Below, one piece after another: positions 50,481-59,016 of a DNA stretch of 64,000 nucleotides. Source of the stretch: GCA-2862585 sp965661345 (lineage in GTDB: Bacteria; Bacteroidota; Bacteroidia; Flavobacteriales; UBA7312); contig CBFIDK010000004.1 of assembly GCA_965661345.1 (NCBI GenBank), positions 62,001 through 126,000 on the forward strand. Reading direction: 5' to 3'. The translations under genes were made by a program, and so were the position numbers. The notes below the pieces were generated by a model, which saw only the letters and a program-made list of their open reading frames with translations, ran no database searches and was not told the DNA's origin. Positions within the stretch are counted from its first letter, which is position 1, and every line of letters begins with the position of its first letter.

Positions 50481-52961
50481 CTAGCGTATAAGAGTAATTG
50501 TTCCTTTACAGTTTTCACAATTGGTTTGGTCGTAAATTTTAGACTCAAAATCTTTATATTTAAGAAGGTATGTGTAAGCTCCAGATGTGAGATTCTTTTT
50601 TGTGAACATATTAGTGCCATCCCATCCAAAGTTTGGATTATCAGATTCATAAATAATTGATCCCCATCTATCGTAAATTTTCACACCAAATGTTCCGTCT
50701 TTTATTCCATGATGAAAAATCCTGAATTCATCGTTTATGTCATCGCCGTCAGGAGTAAATCCATTTGGGACATAGAGCGTATGTTCGTCCTTAATTGCGA
50801 GAGTACCAAATGTACTATCTGTGCAGGAATTATAATCTACTACTACTAATTTCAAGTTGAAATATTTAACACCATTACTGTCTAATTCAGTTGATAAATC
50901 CAGATTTAGAATATCTTGATCGTAAGAGATAAAGCCATTGTCTAATTCCCAGTACCATTCCATTATATTTCCTTCTGAGTTATCGAAAATATTCATAATA
51001 GGGTGGTTAACTGTTACAGTATCATTCAATACTCTATAATCAGCAATTGTAAAATAAGGTTGATTTATCTTTTGAGTAATTGATGCAGTACACCCATTTT
51101 CATCTGTTACAACAACAGAATAGTCGTCAGACTCTAAGCCATAAATATTTTTTTGAGCTGAATACGATTCATTTTGCCTTACCCAGAGGTAGTCGTATGA
51201 CAGATAATTTTGCGAATACACTGGGTCGTCAGGGCCACCAGTTACTTCGATTTCTATAAAACCATCGTTATTATAAGTACAAGTTTCGTCACTATAATTT
51301 GTGATTTTCACTTCTAGTTTTTCGGGTTCATTTATTTCAATATTTTTTATAAATGCACAATTGATACTATCCTTGATTTTAATTTCATATACTCCAGCAT
51401 TTAAATTACTAGTGCTAAAATCAGTAGAGCTCATTTGAGGATTTTCTAAATAAGGTGCAGAGTAGGTGTAAGGTGGTACTCCGCCACTTGGAATTATAGA
51501 AAGCCATCCATTATTGCTTCCACTACAACTCACTTCAAATCCATTATAATTGGATATATTTATTTCTAAGTTAATAGGAGAGTTTTCGTTAACGAAGTAA
51601 GTTGATGTGTCTTTACATCCATTATTGTCCGTTAGAATCAGAGTATAATACCCTTTGTTTAGGTTGGATATTGTATTTGTACCATCTCCACTAAAAGGAG
51701 TATTGCCACTCCAAGAGTAATTATAATTTGGTGTAGCCCCAGAGACATTTGTCTCAATCATACCATTACTGAATCCATGGCAATTCACATCTGTTATAGA
51801 GTCAACTATCAGGAAAGGATCTGGAGTAGTAGAAATTATATAGGGCGCTGAATTAGTTTCGCATCCCAAACTATCGGTAATCGCTAGCAGGTAAGTTCCA
51901 GGTTCAAGGTTAGCAATATTTTTTGCATTGGATGAAAAGTTATTAGTACCACAAGACCATTCATAAGCTAAAGGATTTGTTCCTCCAGATGTTATGATCT
52001 CAATACTTCCAAAAATCTCATCCGGGCAAATGTTATCGTCAATAGTGGCTTGAATATCAATTGGTGGAGAAACATAAACAGTAACCGAATCTAAATAGGC
52101 GTCTTCACAATCTGAAACTGTTACAGTATATTTTGTTGTTTGCGTAGGGCTAACATTAACACTAGTTCCTGTACCTATTATAGAGCCTGTATTATCGCTC
52201 CAAGTAGGTAAAATGCTACCTGAAGGTATAAAACGAAATGCCTCGTTATTTACGGTCATCTGTGTATTGTTCCAGCCAGGGTAGATTAAATACTCACTTT
52301 CGTCTTCGTTTATAACCCCCAATACGGATTCACCATTATTCCATGAGCTACAAATAGGTTGATTCTGAATGTGAATCTCAATTACATTAGTAGATTCATA
52401 AAGTTTTATTTGACCATTGTATGCGAGGCTGGAGCAAGAGAACGAAAAATACCCAAAGTCCTCAAAAGAAACTACAAACCTTCTGAAAGGTGCTTGACCA
52501 AATATATCATATTTAATTGTTCCACCATTATTGGGGTCTAAATCCATCCATGGGCCAAGAATACAATTATTGATTAAAGAACTGGGGTTTCCAGACGGAA
52601 TGCTAAACGTATTCCATGGCGAATATGAATTTGCATCTCCTATATTAAATGATAAATAATTATTAGTAGAGATTATCAATTGATCAAAGCTGTTGCAATA
52701 AAAGATAAAATCAAATCCAATATCAATGATTTGAGTATATAAATCATCGGATAAATTAGAAAGACTTGTGCCTGAGTTTACCTCATCCATATCAATAGGA
52801 ATGTCTTCAATAGTATAATTAGAGCCAATCATTAGATTATCAGGAATATAAGCACTTAAAGTTACAGTTGAGGTATCACACTTATAGACATCATCGCCAG
52901 CATCTATTTGAGCAGAAGCATAAAATGAAAGTAAAGATAAAATTGCGGACAGCGATTTCAC
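50481..52961 (-). CDS. SprB-repeat surface protein with T9SS type B sorting domain (copy A)
   Basis: Exported adhesin-like protein of 826 residues. Signal peptide (about 1-17), then an N-terminal globular region with paired Cys. Several SprB-type repeats follow (about 310-640), each with a GGTxPxxYxW core and a LxxGxYxLxITDxxGC ending. A PKD-like segment (about 650-725) and a C-terminal CHU_C/type B sorting domain (about 735-826; VPNGFTPDGDDINDEFRIF, DRWGSIIYES) complete it. Type B cargo crosses the outer membrane through T9SS and is often carried or attached differently from type A. It is a close paralogue of the upstream gene. Confidence 0.9.
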   Translation of the reverse strand: MKSLSAILSLLSFYASAQIDAGDDVYKCDTSTVTLSAYIPDNLMIGSNYTIEDIPIDMDEVNSGTSLSNLSDDLYTQIIDIGFDFIFYCNSFDQLIISTNNYLSFNIGDANSYSPWNTFSIPSGNPSSLINNCILGPWMDLDPNNGGTIKYDIFGQAPFRRFVVSFEDFGYFSFSCSSLAYNGQIKLYESTNVIEIHIQNQPICSSWNNGESVLGVINEDESEYLIYPGWNNTQMTVNNEAFRFIPSGSILPTWSDNTGSIIGTGTSVNVSPTQTTKYTVTVSDCEDAYLDSVTVYVSPPIDIQATIDDNICPDEIFGSIEIITSGGTNPLAYEWSCGTNNFSSNAKNIANLEPGTYLLAITDSLGCETNSAPYIISTTPDPFLIVDSITDVNCHGFSNGMIETNVSGATPNYNYSWSGNTPFSGDGTNTISNLNKGYYTLILTDNNGCKDTSTYFVNENSPINLEINISNYNGFEVSCSGSNNGWLSIIPSGGVPPYTYSAPYLENPQMSSTDFSTSNLNAGVYEIKIKDSINCAFIKNIEINEPEKLEVKITNYSDETCTYNNDGFIEIEVTGGPDDPVYSQNYLSYDYLWVRQNESYSAQKNIYGLESDDYSVVVTDENGCTASITQKINQPYFTIADYRVLNDTVTVNHPIMNIFDNSEGNIMEWYWELDNGFISYDQDILNLDLSTELDSNGVKYFNLKLVVVDYNSCTDSTFGTLAIKDEHTLYVPNGFTPDGDDINDEFRIFHHGIKDGTFGVKIYDRWGSIIYESDNPNFGWDGTNMFTKKNLTSGAYTYLLKYKDFESKIYDQTNCENCKGTITLIR

Positions 52962-52990
52962 GAAAGATGCTTTAAGATTGTTAATTACTA

Positions 52991-53022
52991 CAAATCTATA
53001 AATAAAACATCAATCTTAACAA
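52991..53022 (-). promoter_or_regulatory. Promoter of SprB-repeat copy A (TTG-N21-TAGATTTG)
   Basis: On the minus strand TTG is at 53022-53020 and TAGATTTG at 52998-52991, 21 nt apart. Copy A is therefore probably transcribed separately from copy B. Confidence 0.6.
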
Positions 53023-53065
53023 ATAATGCAATAAAGTTTGAAATTACAGATGAAGTAAAGGGTGT

Positions 53066-55546
53066 TTACCTAACTAAAGTTATTGTACCGGAGCAATTTT
53101 CGCAATTCGTATGGTCGTAGATTCTATATTCAAAATCTTGATAGCTTAACACATAAGAGTATGATCCGGTTTTGACTTCATTACCAGTAAACATGTTTTT
53201 TCCGTCCCAATCAACGTTAGGATTGTTGGTTTGGAAAATTACGGAACCGTACCTATCAAAAATACTTATTGAAAAGGTTTCTGTTCTCATTGCATGGTGG
53301 TAAATTTTAAAGACATCATTATTGCCATCAAAATCTGGTGTAAAACCAGTAGGTATAAATAGTGTATGCTCGTTTTTAATTGCAAGCCTTCCGTAAGTAC
53401 TGTCTTTACACATGAATTCGTCAGTTACGACGAGTTTTAAATCGTAATATTTTATGCCTACGCTATCAAGATCAGTCGATAAATCAAGGTTATAAATGTT
53501 TTGAGAATTTGAAGTAAACCCATTACTCAATTCCCAGTCCCATGCGATAATATTTCCTTCAGATTCATCAAAAAGATTTACGTAAGGATAATTAACAGTA
53601 ACCGTATCGTTTAAAACCCTATAGCCAGCAAAAACGAATGGAGGTTGAATAATTTCAAAACTTAAATCATTTTTACAACCGTTTGCATCTTCTACCATTA
53701 TAGTATAAATCCCTTCCGATAAGTTGGAAATATCTTCTTGATTAGAGTAAAATGAATTTGGTCCATCCCAGATGAATTTTAAAGGTAAATATTCCTCAGA
53801 ATAAACAGGAAAGTCTGGGCCTCCCCATGTGGCTACCTCAATACTTCCATCGTTGTTATAGGTACAGCTTTTATGAGTGTAGTTAGAAATGTCTATAGAA
53901 ATTGAATCAGGCTCAATCAAATTAAATTCTATTGAATTAGGACAGCCTTCAGCATCCGTAACTGTGAAGACATAGTTGCCAGCTTCGAGGTTGTAAATAT
54001 CAGATTGTCTAGAGATAGTGTCAAGCGTTTCAAGATCAACCCAAGAAAAATCATAAGGCAATAAGCCGCCGTTTGATATACAGGATATCCAAGCGTCATT
54101 GCCGCCATAACACCTTACATTAAAACCATTATAATCCGACAGAGTACTCAGTACTGAAATAGACGAGTTTTCATCCATAAAGAAAGTGGCAGAATCTTTA
54201 CAGTTGTTATTGTCAGTAACAACGAGTTGATAGTTGCCAGTAGCAAGATCACTAATTGTATTTGTTCCGTTTCCTGTAATAGGATTGCCGCCACTCCAAC
54301 TGTATGTATAGTTAGGCGTTCCACCACTAACGGTTGTAGAAATCACACCATCACTAAATCCAAAGCAACTTACTGGGTCAATGGATTCGAAAATCTGAAT
54401 AGCTAGAGGTGGGGGTGAAATAATGTATGGACCAAAATCGCTGTCACAATCTAGATCGTCAGTGATTGTTAGGCTGTAGGAGTCAGCATTCAAATTGTTG
54501 ATATCTTCAGATGATGATGCAAATGTGTTGGACACTGAAGTCCATGAGAAAGTGTAAGGTGCTGATCCGCCATTAATATCGATATCTATAGCTCCAAAAA
54601 TTTCACCAGGACAAATATTATCGTCAATTGTTTCTGTCACTAATATTTCAGTAGAAACAAAAACGGTTACTTGATCAGAATAGTCATCTGGACATTCAGA
54701 AGCTATTGCAGTGTAAGTAGTTGTAGCTAACGGGTTAACAGTTATGTCCGTTCCGTTACCGACAAGAATATTATTTTCATCATACCATTGTACATTGGAA
54801 ATGGCTAATCCTGAAGGAGTGTAGCGATGTGACTCATTTTCTGCTTCCCATGCAGTAGCATTTCTACCAGGCACAACGATAGCTATTGTGCCATCAATAT
54901 TTTGAATTCCTTGCACTGCAATGTCTGACCCTCCAGCACCATCATCAGGACAATTGTTTTTGTATTCAATATTGTTTTCTATTATGTTAGAGGACTCTCT
55001 AAGAACAATTTGAAATTTACCTTTAAAATTACTACACGCTCCACCATACAAAGGAACATCAATCCAGTTGACTACCAGCGCTCTGTTAGGAGCTACACCA
55101 ATAGTTTCATACCTTATTTCGCCACCAACACTTGGGTTCCAGTCTGACCAAGGTCCCATGATTGAGTTTACAGGAGCTGCTGGGTTTGGAATTGCTCCCG
55201 AAACAAAGGTTGTAGGTTGACCACATTCAAAAGTGATCCAACCGTTAGACCCAATACAAAATTCATTATAAACATTACCAAAAAAACAGAAGTCAAAACC
55301 TATATCAAAAGGCCCTTGCTCTGAATCATCAAACATATTGACCGCTGTACCTGAATAATTTTCGGTAGTGTATGTAACATTTTCTAGAATATAATCATTA
55401 GTTCCTACAGAATTAGGGGTGTAATCAGCAGATAAGTTAACACTTTGTATTTCACAAATGGTAACATCTGGACCTGCATCAATTTGAGCAAGTGAAGGAT
55501 TAATGAAAACTAATGTAACTGCAATTAAAGTATATATTATCCTCAT
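53066..55546 (-). CDS. SprB-repeat surface protein with T9SS type B sorting domain (copy B)
   Basis: Paralogue of 50481-52961 with exactly the same length, 826 residues, and the same layout: signal peptide (about 1-20), N-terminal domain with FDIGFDFCFFGNVYNEFCIG, SprB repeats (about 310-640; TIDDNICPGEIFG is nearly shared), PKD-like part and a type B sorting domain opening IPTGFTPDFDGNNDVFKIY. The N-terminal domains differ more than the C-terminal ones. Ends IYDHTNCENCSGTITLVR against the same tail in copy A. A cell-surface or gliding adhesin role is inferred from SprB. Confidence 0.9.
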   Translation of the reverse strand: MRIIYTLIAVTLVFINPSLAQIDAGPDVTICEIQSVNLSADYTPNSVGTNDYILENVTYTTENYSGTAVNMFDDSEQGPFDIGFDFCFFGNVYNEFCIGSNGWITFECGQPTTFVSGAIPNPAAPVNSIMGPWSDWNPSVGGEIRYETIGVAPNRALVVNWIDVPLYGGACSNFKGKFQIVLRESSNIIENNIEYKNNCPDDGAGGSDIAVQGIQNIDGTIAIVVPGRNATAWEAENESHRYTPSGLAISNVQWYDENNILVGNGTDITVNPLATTTYTAIASECPDDYSDQVTVFVSTEILVTETIDDNICPGEIFGAIDIDINGGSAPYTFSWTSVSNTFASSSEDINNLNADSYSLTITDDLDCDSDFGPYIISPPPLAIQIFESIDPVSCFGFSDGVISTTVSGGTPNYTYSWSGGNPITGNGTNTISDLATGNYQLVVTDNNNCKDSATFFMDENSSISVLSTLSDYNGFNVRCYGGNDAWISCISNGGLLPYDFSWVDLETLDTISRQSDIYNLEAGNYVFTVTDAEGCPNSIEFNLIEPDSISIDISNYTHKSCTYNNDGSIEVATWGGPDFPVYSEEYLPLKFIWDGPNSFYSNQEDISNLSEGIYTIMVEDANGCKNDLSFEIIQPPFVFAGYRVLNDTVTVNYPYVNLFDESEGNIIAWDWELSNGFTSNSQNIYNLDLSTDLDSVGIKYYDLKLVVTDEFMCKDSTYGRLAIKNEHTLFIPTGFTPDFDGNNDVFKIYHHAMRTETFSISIFDRYGSVIFQTNNPNVDWDGKNMFTGNEVKTGSYSYVLSYQDFEYRIYDHTNCENCSGTITLVR

Positions 55547-55684
55547 TCAGAAATTGTTAGTTTGGTTAAGTTTAAAAGCCTATAAAGTTACGAATATATT
55601 TTTAGATTTTCAATGCATAGAAAAATCAATATCTTTTTCTTATATTTTTATGATATATTAATTAGAATTGTTGATGTAGATTAT

Positions 55685-55692
55685 TAATTTTG
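55685..55692 (+). promoter_or_regulatory. -7 element for mdh
   Basis: TAATTTTG matches TAnnTTTG, 17 nt before the mdh ATG at 55710. The nearest upstream TTG is 14 nt away, shorter than usual. Confidence 0.4.
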
Positions 55693-55709
55693 CATGAAAA
55701 TTTAAACAT

Positions 55710-56633
55710 ATGAAAATTACAGTTGTAGGCGCTGGGGCAGTTGGCGCAAGTTGTGCAGAATATATTGCCATCAAAAACTTCGCTTCAGAAGTAGTGTTAG
55801 TAGATATCAAAGAAAATTTTGCTGAAGGCAAAGCCATGGATTTGATGCAAACTGCTACATTAAATGGGTTTGATACCAAGATTGTAGGAAGCACCAATGA
55901 TTATTCAAAAACAGCCAATAGCGACATTGCGGTGATTACGAGTGGAATCCCAAGAAAGCCTGGAATGACTCGTGAAGAGCTAATAGGAATAAATGCTGGT
56001 ATAGTTAAAACGGTTTCAGAAAATTTAATAAAATATTCGCCTAATGTAATTTTAATTATTGTTAGTAATCCAATGGATACCATGACTTACTTGGCGCATA
56101 AAGTAACAGGTCTCCCTAAAAATAGAATAATAGGTATGGGTGGTGCTTTAGATAGCGCAAGATTCAAATACAGACTTAGTGAAGCGCTCGAATGTCCAGC
56201 ATCAGACATTGACGGTATGGTAATTGGTGGACATAGCGATAAAGGAATGCTTCCATTGACAAGACTAGCTACAAGAAATAGTGTAAGAGTTTCTGAATTT
56301 ATTTCTGAAGAAAGACTACAAAAGGTATTAGAAGATACAAAGGTTGGTGGAGCAACATTAACCTCTATGTTGGGTACTTCCGCTTGGTATGCTCCAGGCG
56401 CTGCAGTTTCATCATTAGTACATTCAATTGCTTGCGATCAACACAAAATGTTTCCATGCTCGACATTGTTAGATGGAGAATATGGTCTTAATGACTTGTG
56501 TATTGGAGTTCCTGTTATTTTAGGTAAAAATGGGATAGAAAGAATTGTAGAAATTGAGCTCAATGATTCAGAAAAACAAAAGTTAAGTGAATCTGCAGAA
56601 GGTGTTAAAGCCACAAATGCATTACTTGACTAA
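55710..56633 (+). CDS. mdh: Malate dehydrogenase
   Basis: NAD-dependent oxidation of malate to oxaloacetate in the TCA cycle. The Rossmann loop is GAGAVGASCAEY (7-18), and Asp 32 in LVDI favours NAD. Substrate arginines lie in GIPRKPGMTREEL (about 79-91), and the catalytic histidine in GGHSDKGMLP (near 172). At 307 residues it is the LDH-like MDH type 3 common in Bacteroidota, not the E. coli dimer type. It is monocistronic, with a UUCG-loop terminator behind it. Confidence 0.96.
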   Translation: MKITVVGAGAVGASCAEYIAIKNFASEVVLVDIKENFAEGKAMDLMQTATLNGFDTKIVGSTNDYSKTANSDIAVITSGIPRKPGMTREELIGINAGIVKTVSENLIKYSPNVILIIVSNPMDTMTYLAHKVTGLPKNRIIGMGGALDSARFKYRLSEALECPASDIDGMVIGGHSDKGMLPLTRLATRNSVRVSEFISEERLQKVLEDTKVGGATLTSMLGTSAWYAPGAAVSSLVHSIACDQHKMFPCSTLLDGEYGLNDLCIGVPVILGKNGIERIVEIELNDSEKQKLSESAEGVKATNALLD

Positions 56634-56656
56634 GCAAAGAAAATTATTGTAATTTA

Positions 56657-56685
56657 AAATGGAGAGTTCGCTCTCCATTTTTTAT
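56657..56685 (+). terminator. Terminator after mdh
   Basis: The 10-bp stem AAATGGAGAG/CTCTCCATTT closes a TTCG tetraloop and is followed by a T run. The tail overlaps the stop of the convergent gene. Confidence 0.88.
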
Positions 56686-58880
56686 TGGACAACTATTTTT
56701 TTCCAAATAGTTTTTGAGCCATCTAGTGGTTCAATCTGTATAAAGTAGTATGCTGATTTTAAATGTCTGACATCTATTTTTGTCTGAACATCTATTTTTT
56801 GTTTTAAGACTAATTGCCCTTGAATGGAGTAAATTTTTAGAGAAGCATCTTTTTTTGTCCTGATATTTAAAAAATCATTAGTTGGGTTTGGGTAGACTTC
56901 TACCAAGTTAGAATTTTTATAGGTGTGTTGAGTATTTGTAGCAGTACTATCATGAACAAAATAAAATAGTCCACCAGACTGCATTCCCAAAAACATATCT
57001 CGTTTACCATCTCCCGTAAAATCTTCATATAAGCAAGCGGTATTCTTTCCTTCTTTTGTGTTTTGAAAATTATCACTTACTAGGTTAAAAGAACCAGATA
57101 GATTTCCAGAAATACTATTGTAATGATATATACGTCCACTTTCGCTGCCAACTAACATTTCTATTTCGCCATTTTCAGAAAACACAAATGGAACACTATA
57201 GCCGTATAAACTTTCGTCATTTCCAACAGAAACATTACCGAAATCTTCCACAAGGTTATCAAATAAAGGATTTGTTTCAGTACCATTATTTTGAGCGTAA
57301 GTAATGCTGCCATCAACTCTGCCAACGACTAAGTCCAGCAATCCATCTTCGTTCATATCAAATAAAAATGGAGCGGAATGTTGACCAACATCAATGGTAT
57401 TTAAATTCACGTTTTCAAGCTCGAACTGCGCATCTTCACCAATTGCAGCCGTATTTTTGAAATAATGAATTTTACCGTTACCATCACCAACAATTAAATC
57501 AACGTCGCCATCATTGTCTAAGTCTCCAAATGTAGGTACAAGCCCAGAGGATGTAGAAACTAATGCAGTGTCAAGATTGATCGATGATAAATTACCGAAA
57601 TCTCTGTCAATTAACTCGAAATTTGGTTCTGTTGCACTTCCAATATTTCTTAATAATGCAAGCTGTGAAGATGGATTGTTACCGTCATGATACCCATAGT
57701 TTCCAATGATTAAATCTTTCAAGCCGTCATTGTTGTAGTCAATCATTTTAGGATATGCGGCAGTTCCAAAATCTAGAGTATAATCTTGTAAAAAGTTGCG
57801 TTGTTCAAATTCAAAGATAGGAGCATTATCAAGGCCAGTATTTAAAAATAAATAGATACTTTCAAAATCTTCAGCATTATTATTGGTGTTTGGACTAACG
57901 ACCAAATCTCTTTTGCCATCATTATTAACGTCTACAAAAAATCCAGCTGGAAAAGATTCAATTTCAGCACTTAAAGTACTGCCATTACCAATAGGGAAGT
58001 TTTGATTTACTGAATTCATTACTGCTTCATCAGCATCGCCGCCATTGATTAGTAGGTTTAAATTGTTAAATGAAACGTCACCAAGAATGATGTCCATATC
58101 GTTATCACCATCAATGTCTAAAGTTAGACTCGACGAGCCGCTATGAGACCCAGATGAACGACTTTCAATCATTGGTTCTTGAGCAACGTCTTGACTTTCA
58201 CAACTATTAAAGTTGTATTCGTTTAGGCCTTCAAAAAATTTTCCCCAACAATCGGTGTTGAGTTCAAAAATTAGACTGTCACAATTACCGTAAAGTTCTT
58301 GACTTAGGTTTTGATGGTATTCAACATACCCTCCGCTCTGTTTGAATGTTAATACATCTATGTCCCCATCAAAATCCACATCAACAAATGAGGGGATATC
58401 AACTTCAGAAATTATTATGGCACTTTGAATAGGGCCTAAATCACTAATCAACGCATCTGTTTCAATTTCAAAACTCAAATTGCTTCCGTCAGAAGTGTTT
58501 TTATAAATTCTGACGTAACTATCGTTATATGTGAAAATATCTTCTTTGCCATCACAATTAAAATCAACAAGCAAAGCCCATTTATCAAGAGCAGGAAAGA
58601 GATTGCTGTAATTTTTTGAATAGGTGTAAACTAAATCTGATTGGGCTGTATTTTTAAGAAAAGCAAGTGTTCTGTTTCCGATACGTTCAAAAACGAAAAT
58701 GTCATTAATGCCATCATTATTAAAATCAATATTTGAAAGTTGAGAAGAACTAAGACCTCCAGAAAATGGGTTTTTTATAATAGCTCCGTTTTCTAAGATT
58801 GATAATTCTGACCTAATAAGTTGTTGTGAAAACGTTGAAAAACTCAAAAGAGCCAAACAAAAAAGCAGTATTTTTTTCAT
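56682..58880 (-). CDS. FG-GAP/VCBS-repeat protein with T9SS type A sorting domain
   Basis: Secreted protein of 732 residues. Signal peptide (about 1-18), then at least six FG-GAP/VCBS blades, each with a calcium loop: DFDGDIDVL, DIDGDNDMDII, DVNNDGKRDLV, DYNNDGLKDLIIG, DLDNDGDVDLIVG and DMNEDGLLDLVVG. This suggests a beta-propeller with bound calcium. A type A sorting domain closes it (about 655-732; VEVYPNPTNDFLNI, LKIYSIQGQLV). Its ligand is unknown. The ATG lies 7 nt from a -7 element. Confidence 0.9.
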   Translation of the reverse strand: MKKILLFCLALLSFSTFSQQLIRSELSILENGAIIKNPFSGGLSSSQLSNIDFNNDGINDIFVFERIGNRTLAFLKNTAQSDLVYTYSKNYSNLFPALDKWALLVDFNCDGKEDIFTYNDSYVRIYKNTSDGSNLSFEIETDALISDLGPIQSAIIISEVDIPSFVDVDFDGDIDVLTFKQSGGYVEYHQNLSQELYGNCDSLIFELNTDCWGKFFEGLNEYNFNSCESQDVAQEPMIESRSSGSHSGSSSLTLDIDGDNDMDIILGDVSFNNLNLLINGGDADEAVMNSVNQNFPIGNGSTLSAEIESFPAGFFVDVNNDGKRDLVVSPNTNNNAEDFESIYLFLNTGLDNAPIFEFEQRNFLQDYTLDFGTAAYPKMIDYNNDGLKDLIIGNYGYHDGNNPSSQLALLRNIGSATEPNFELIDRDFGNLSSINLDTALVSTSSGLVPTFGDLDNDGDVDLIVGDGNGKIHYFKNTAAIGEDAQFELENVNLNTIDVGQHSAPFLFDMNEDGLLDLVVGRVDGSITYAQNNGTETNPLFDNLVEDFGNVSVGNDESLYGYSVPFVFSENGEIEMLVGSESGRIYHYNSISGNLSGSFNLVSDNFQNTKEGKNTACLYEDFTGDGKRDMFLGMQSGGLFYFVHDSTATNTQHTYKNSNLVEVYPNPTNDFLNIRTKKDASLKIYSIQGQLVLKQKIDVQTKIDVRHLKSAYYFIQIEPLDGSKTIWKKIVVQ

Positions 58881-58887
58881 ACAAGCA

Positions 58888-58895
58888 CAAACTTA
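58888..58895 (-). promoter_or_regulatory. -7 element for the FG-GAP protein gene
   Basis: TAAGTTTG on the minus strand, exactly 7 nt before the ATG at 58880, as with bioF and murB. Confidence 0.5.
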
Positions 58896-58962
58896 CGACA
58901 TAATATTTAATACGAAGTATTTTGTATTACAATTCAACTGTCGTGGCTTATTCTTTTTTCAA

Positions 58963-58993
58963 TTGCTATTTCAAAATTGAAAAACTATATTTG
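58963..58993 (+). promoter_or_regulatory. secDF promoter (TTG-N20-TATATTTG)
   Basis: TTG at 58963-58965 and TATATTTG at 58986-58993 are 20 nt apart, matching the Bacteroidota consensus. The leader is about 16-23 nt. Confidence 0.7.
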
Positions 58994-59016
58994 CCCGTTC
59001 TAAACTAATCATAATT

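Noticed and set aside
50481..55546. Repeats considered as CRISPR or satellite DNA
   Set aside because: They are protein-level SprB repeats with diverged DNA and no regular spacer length.
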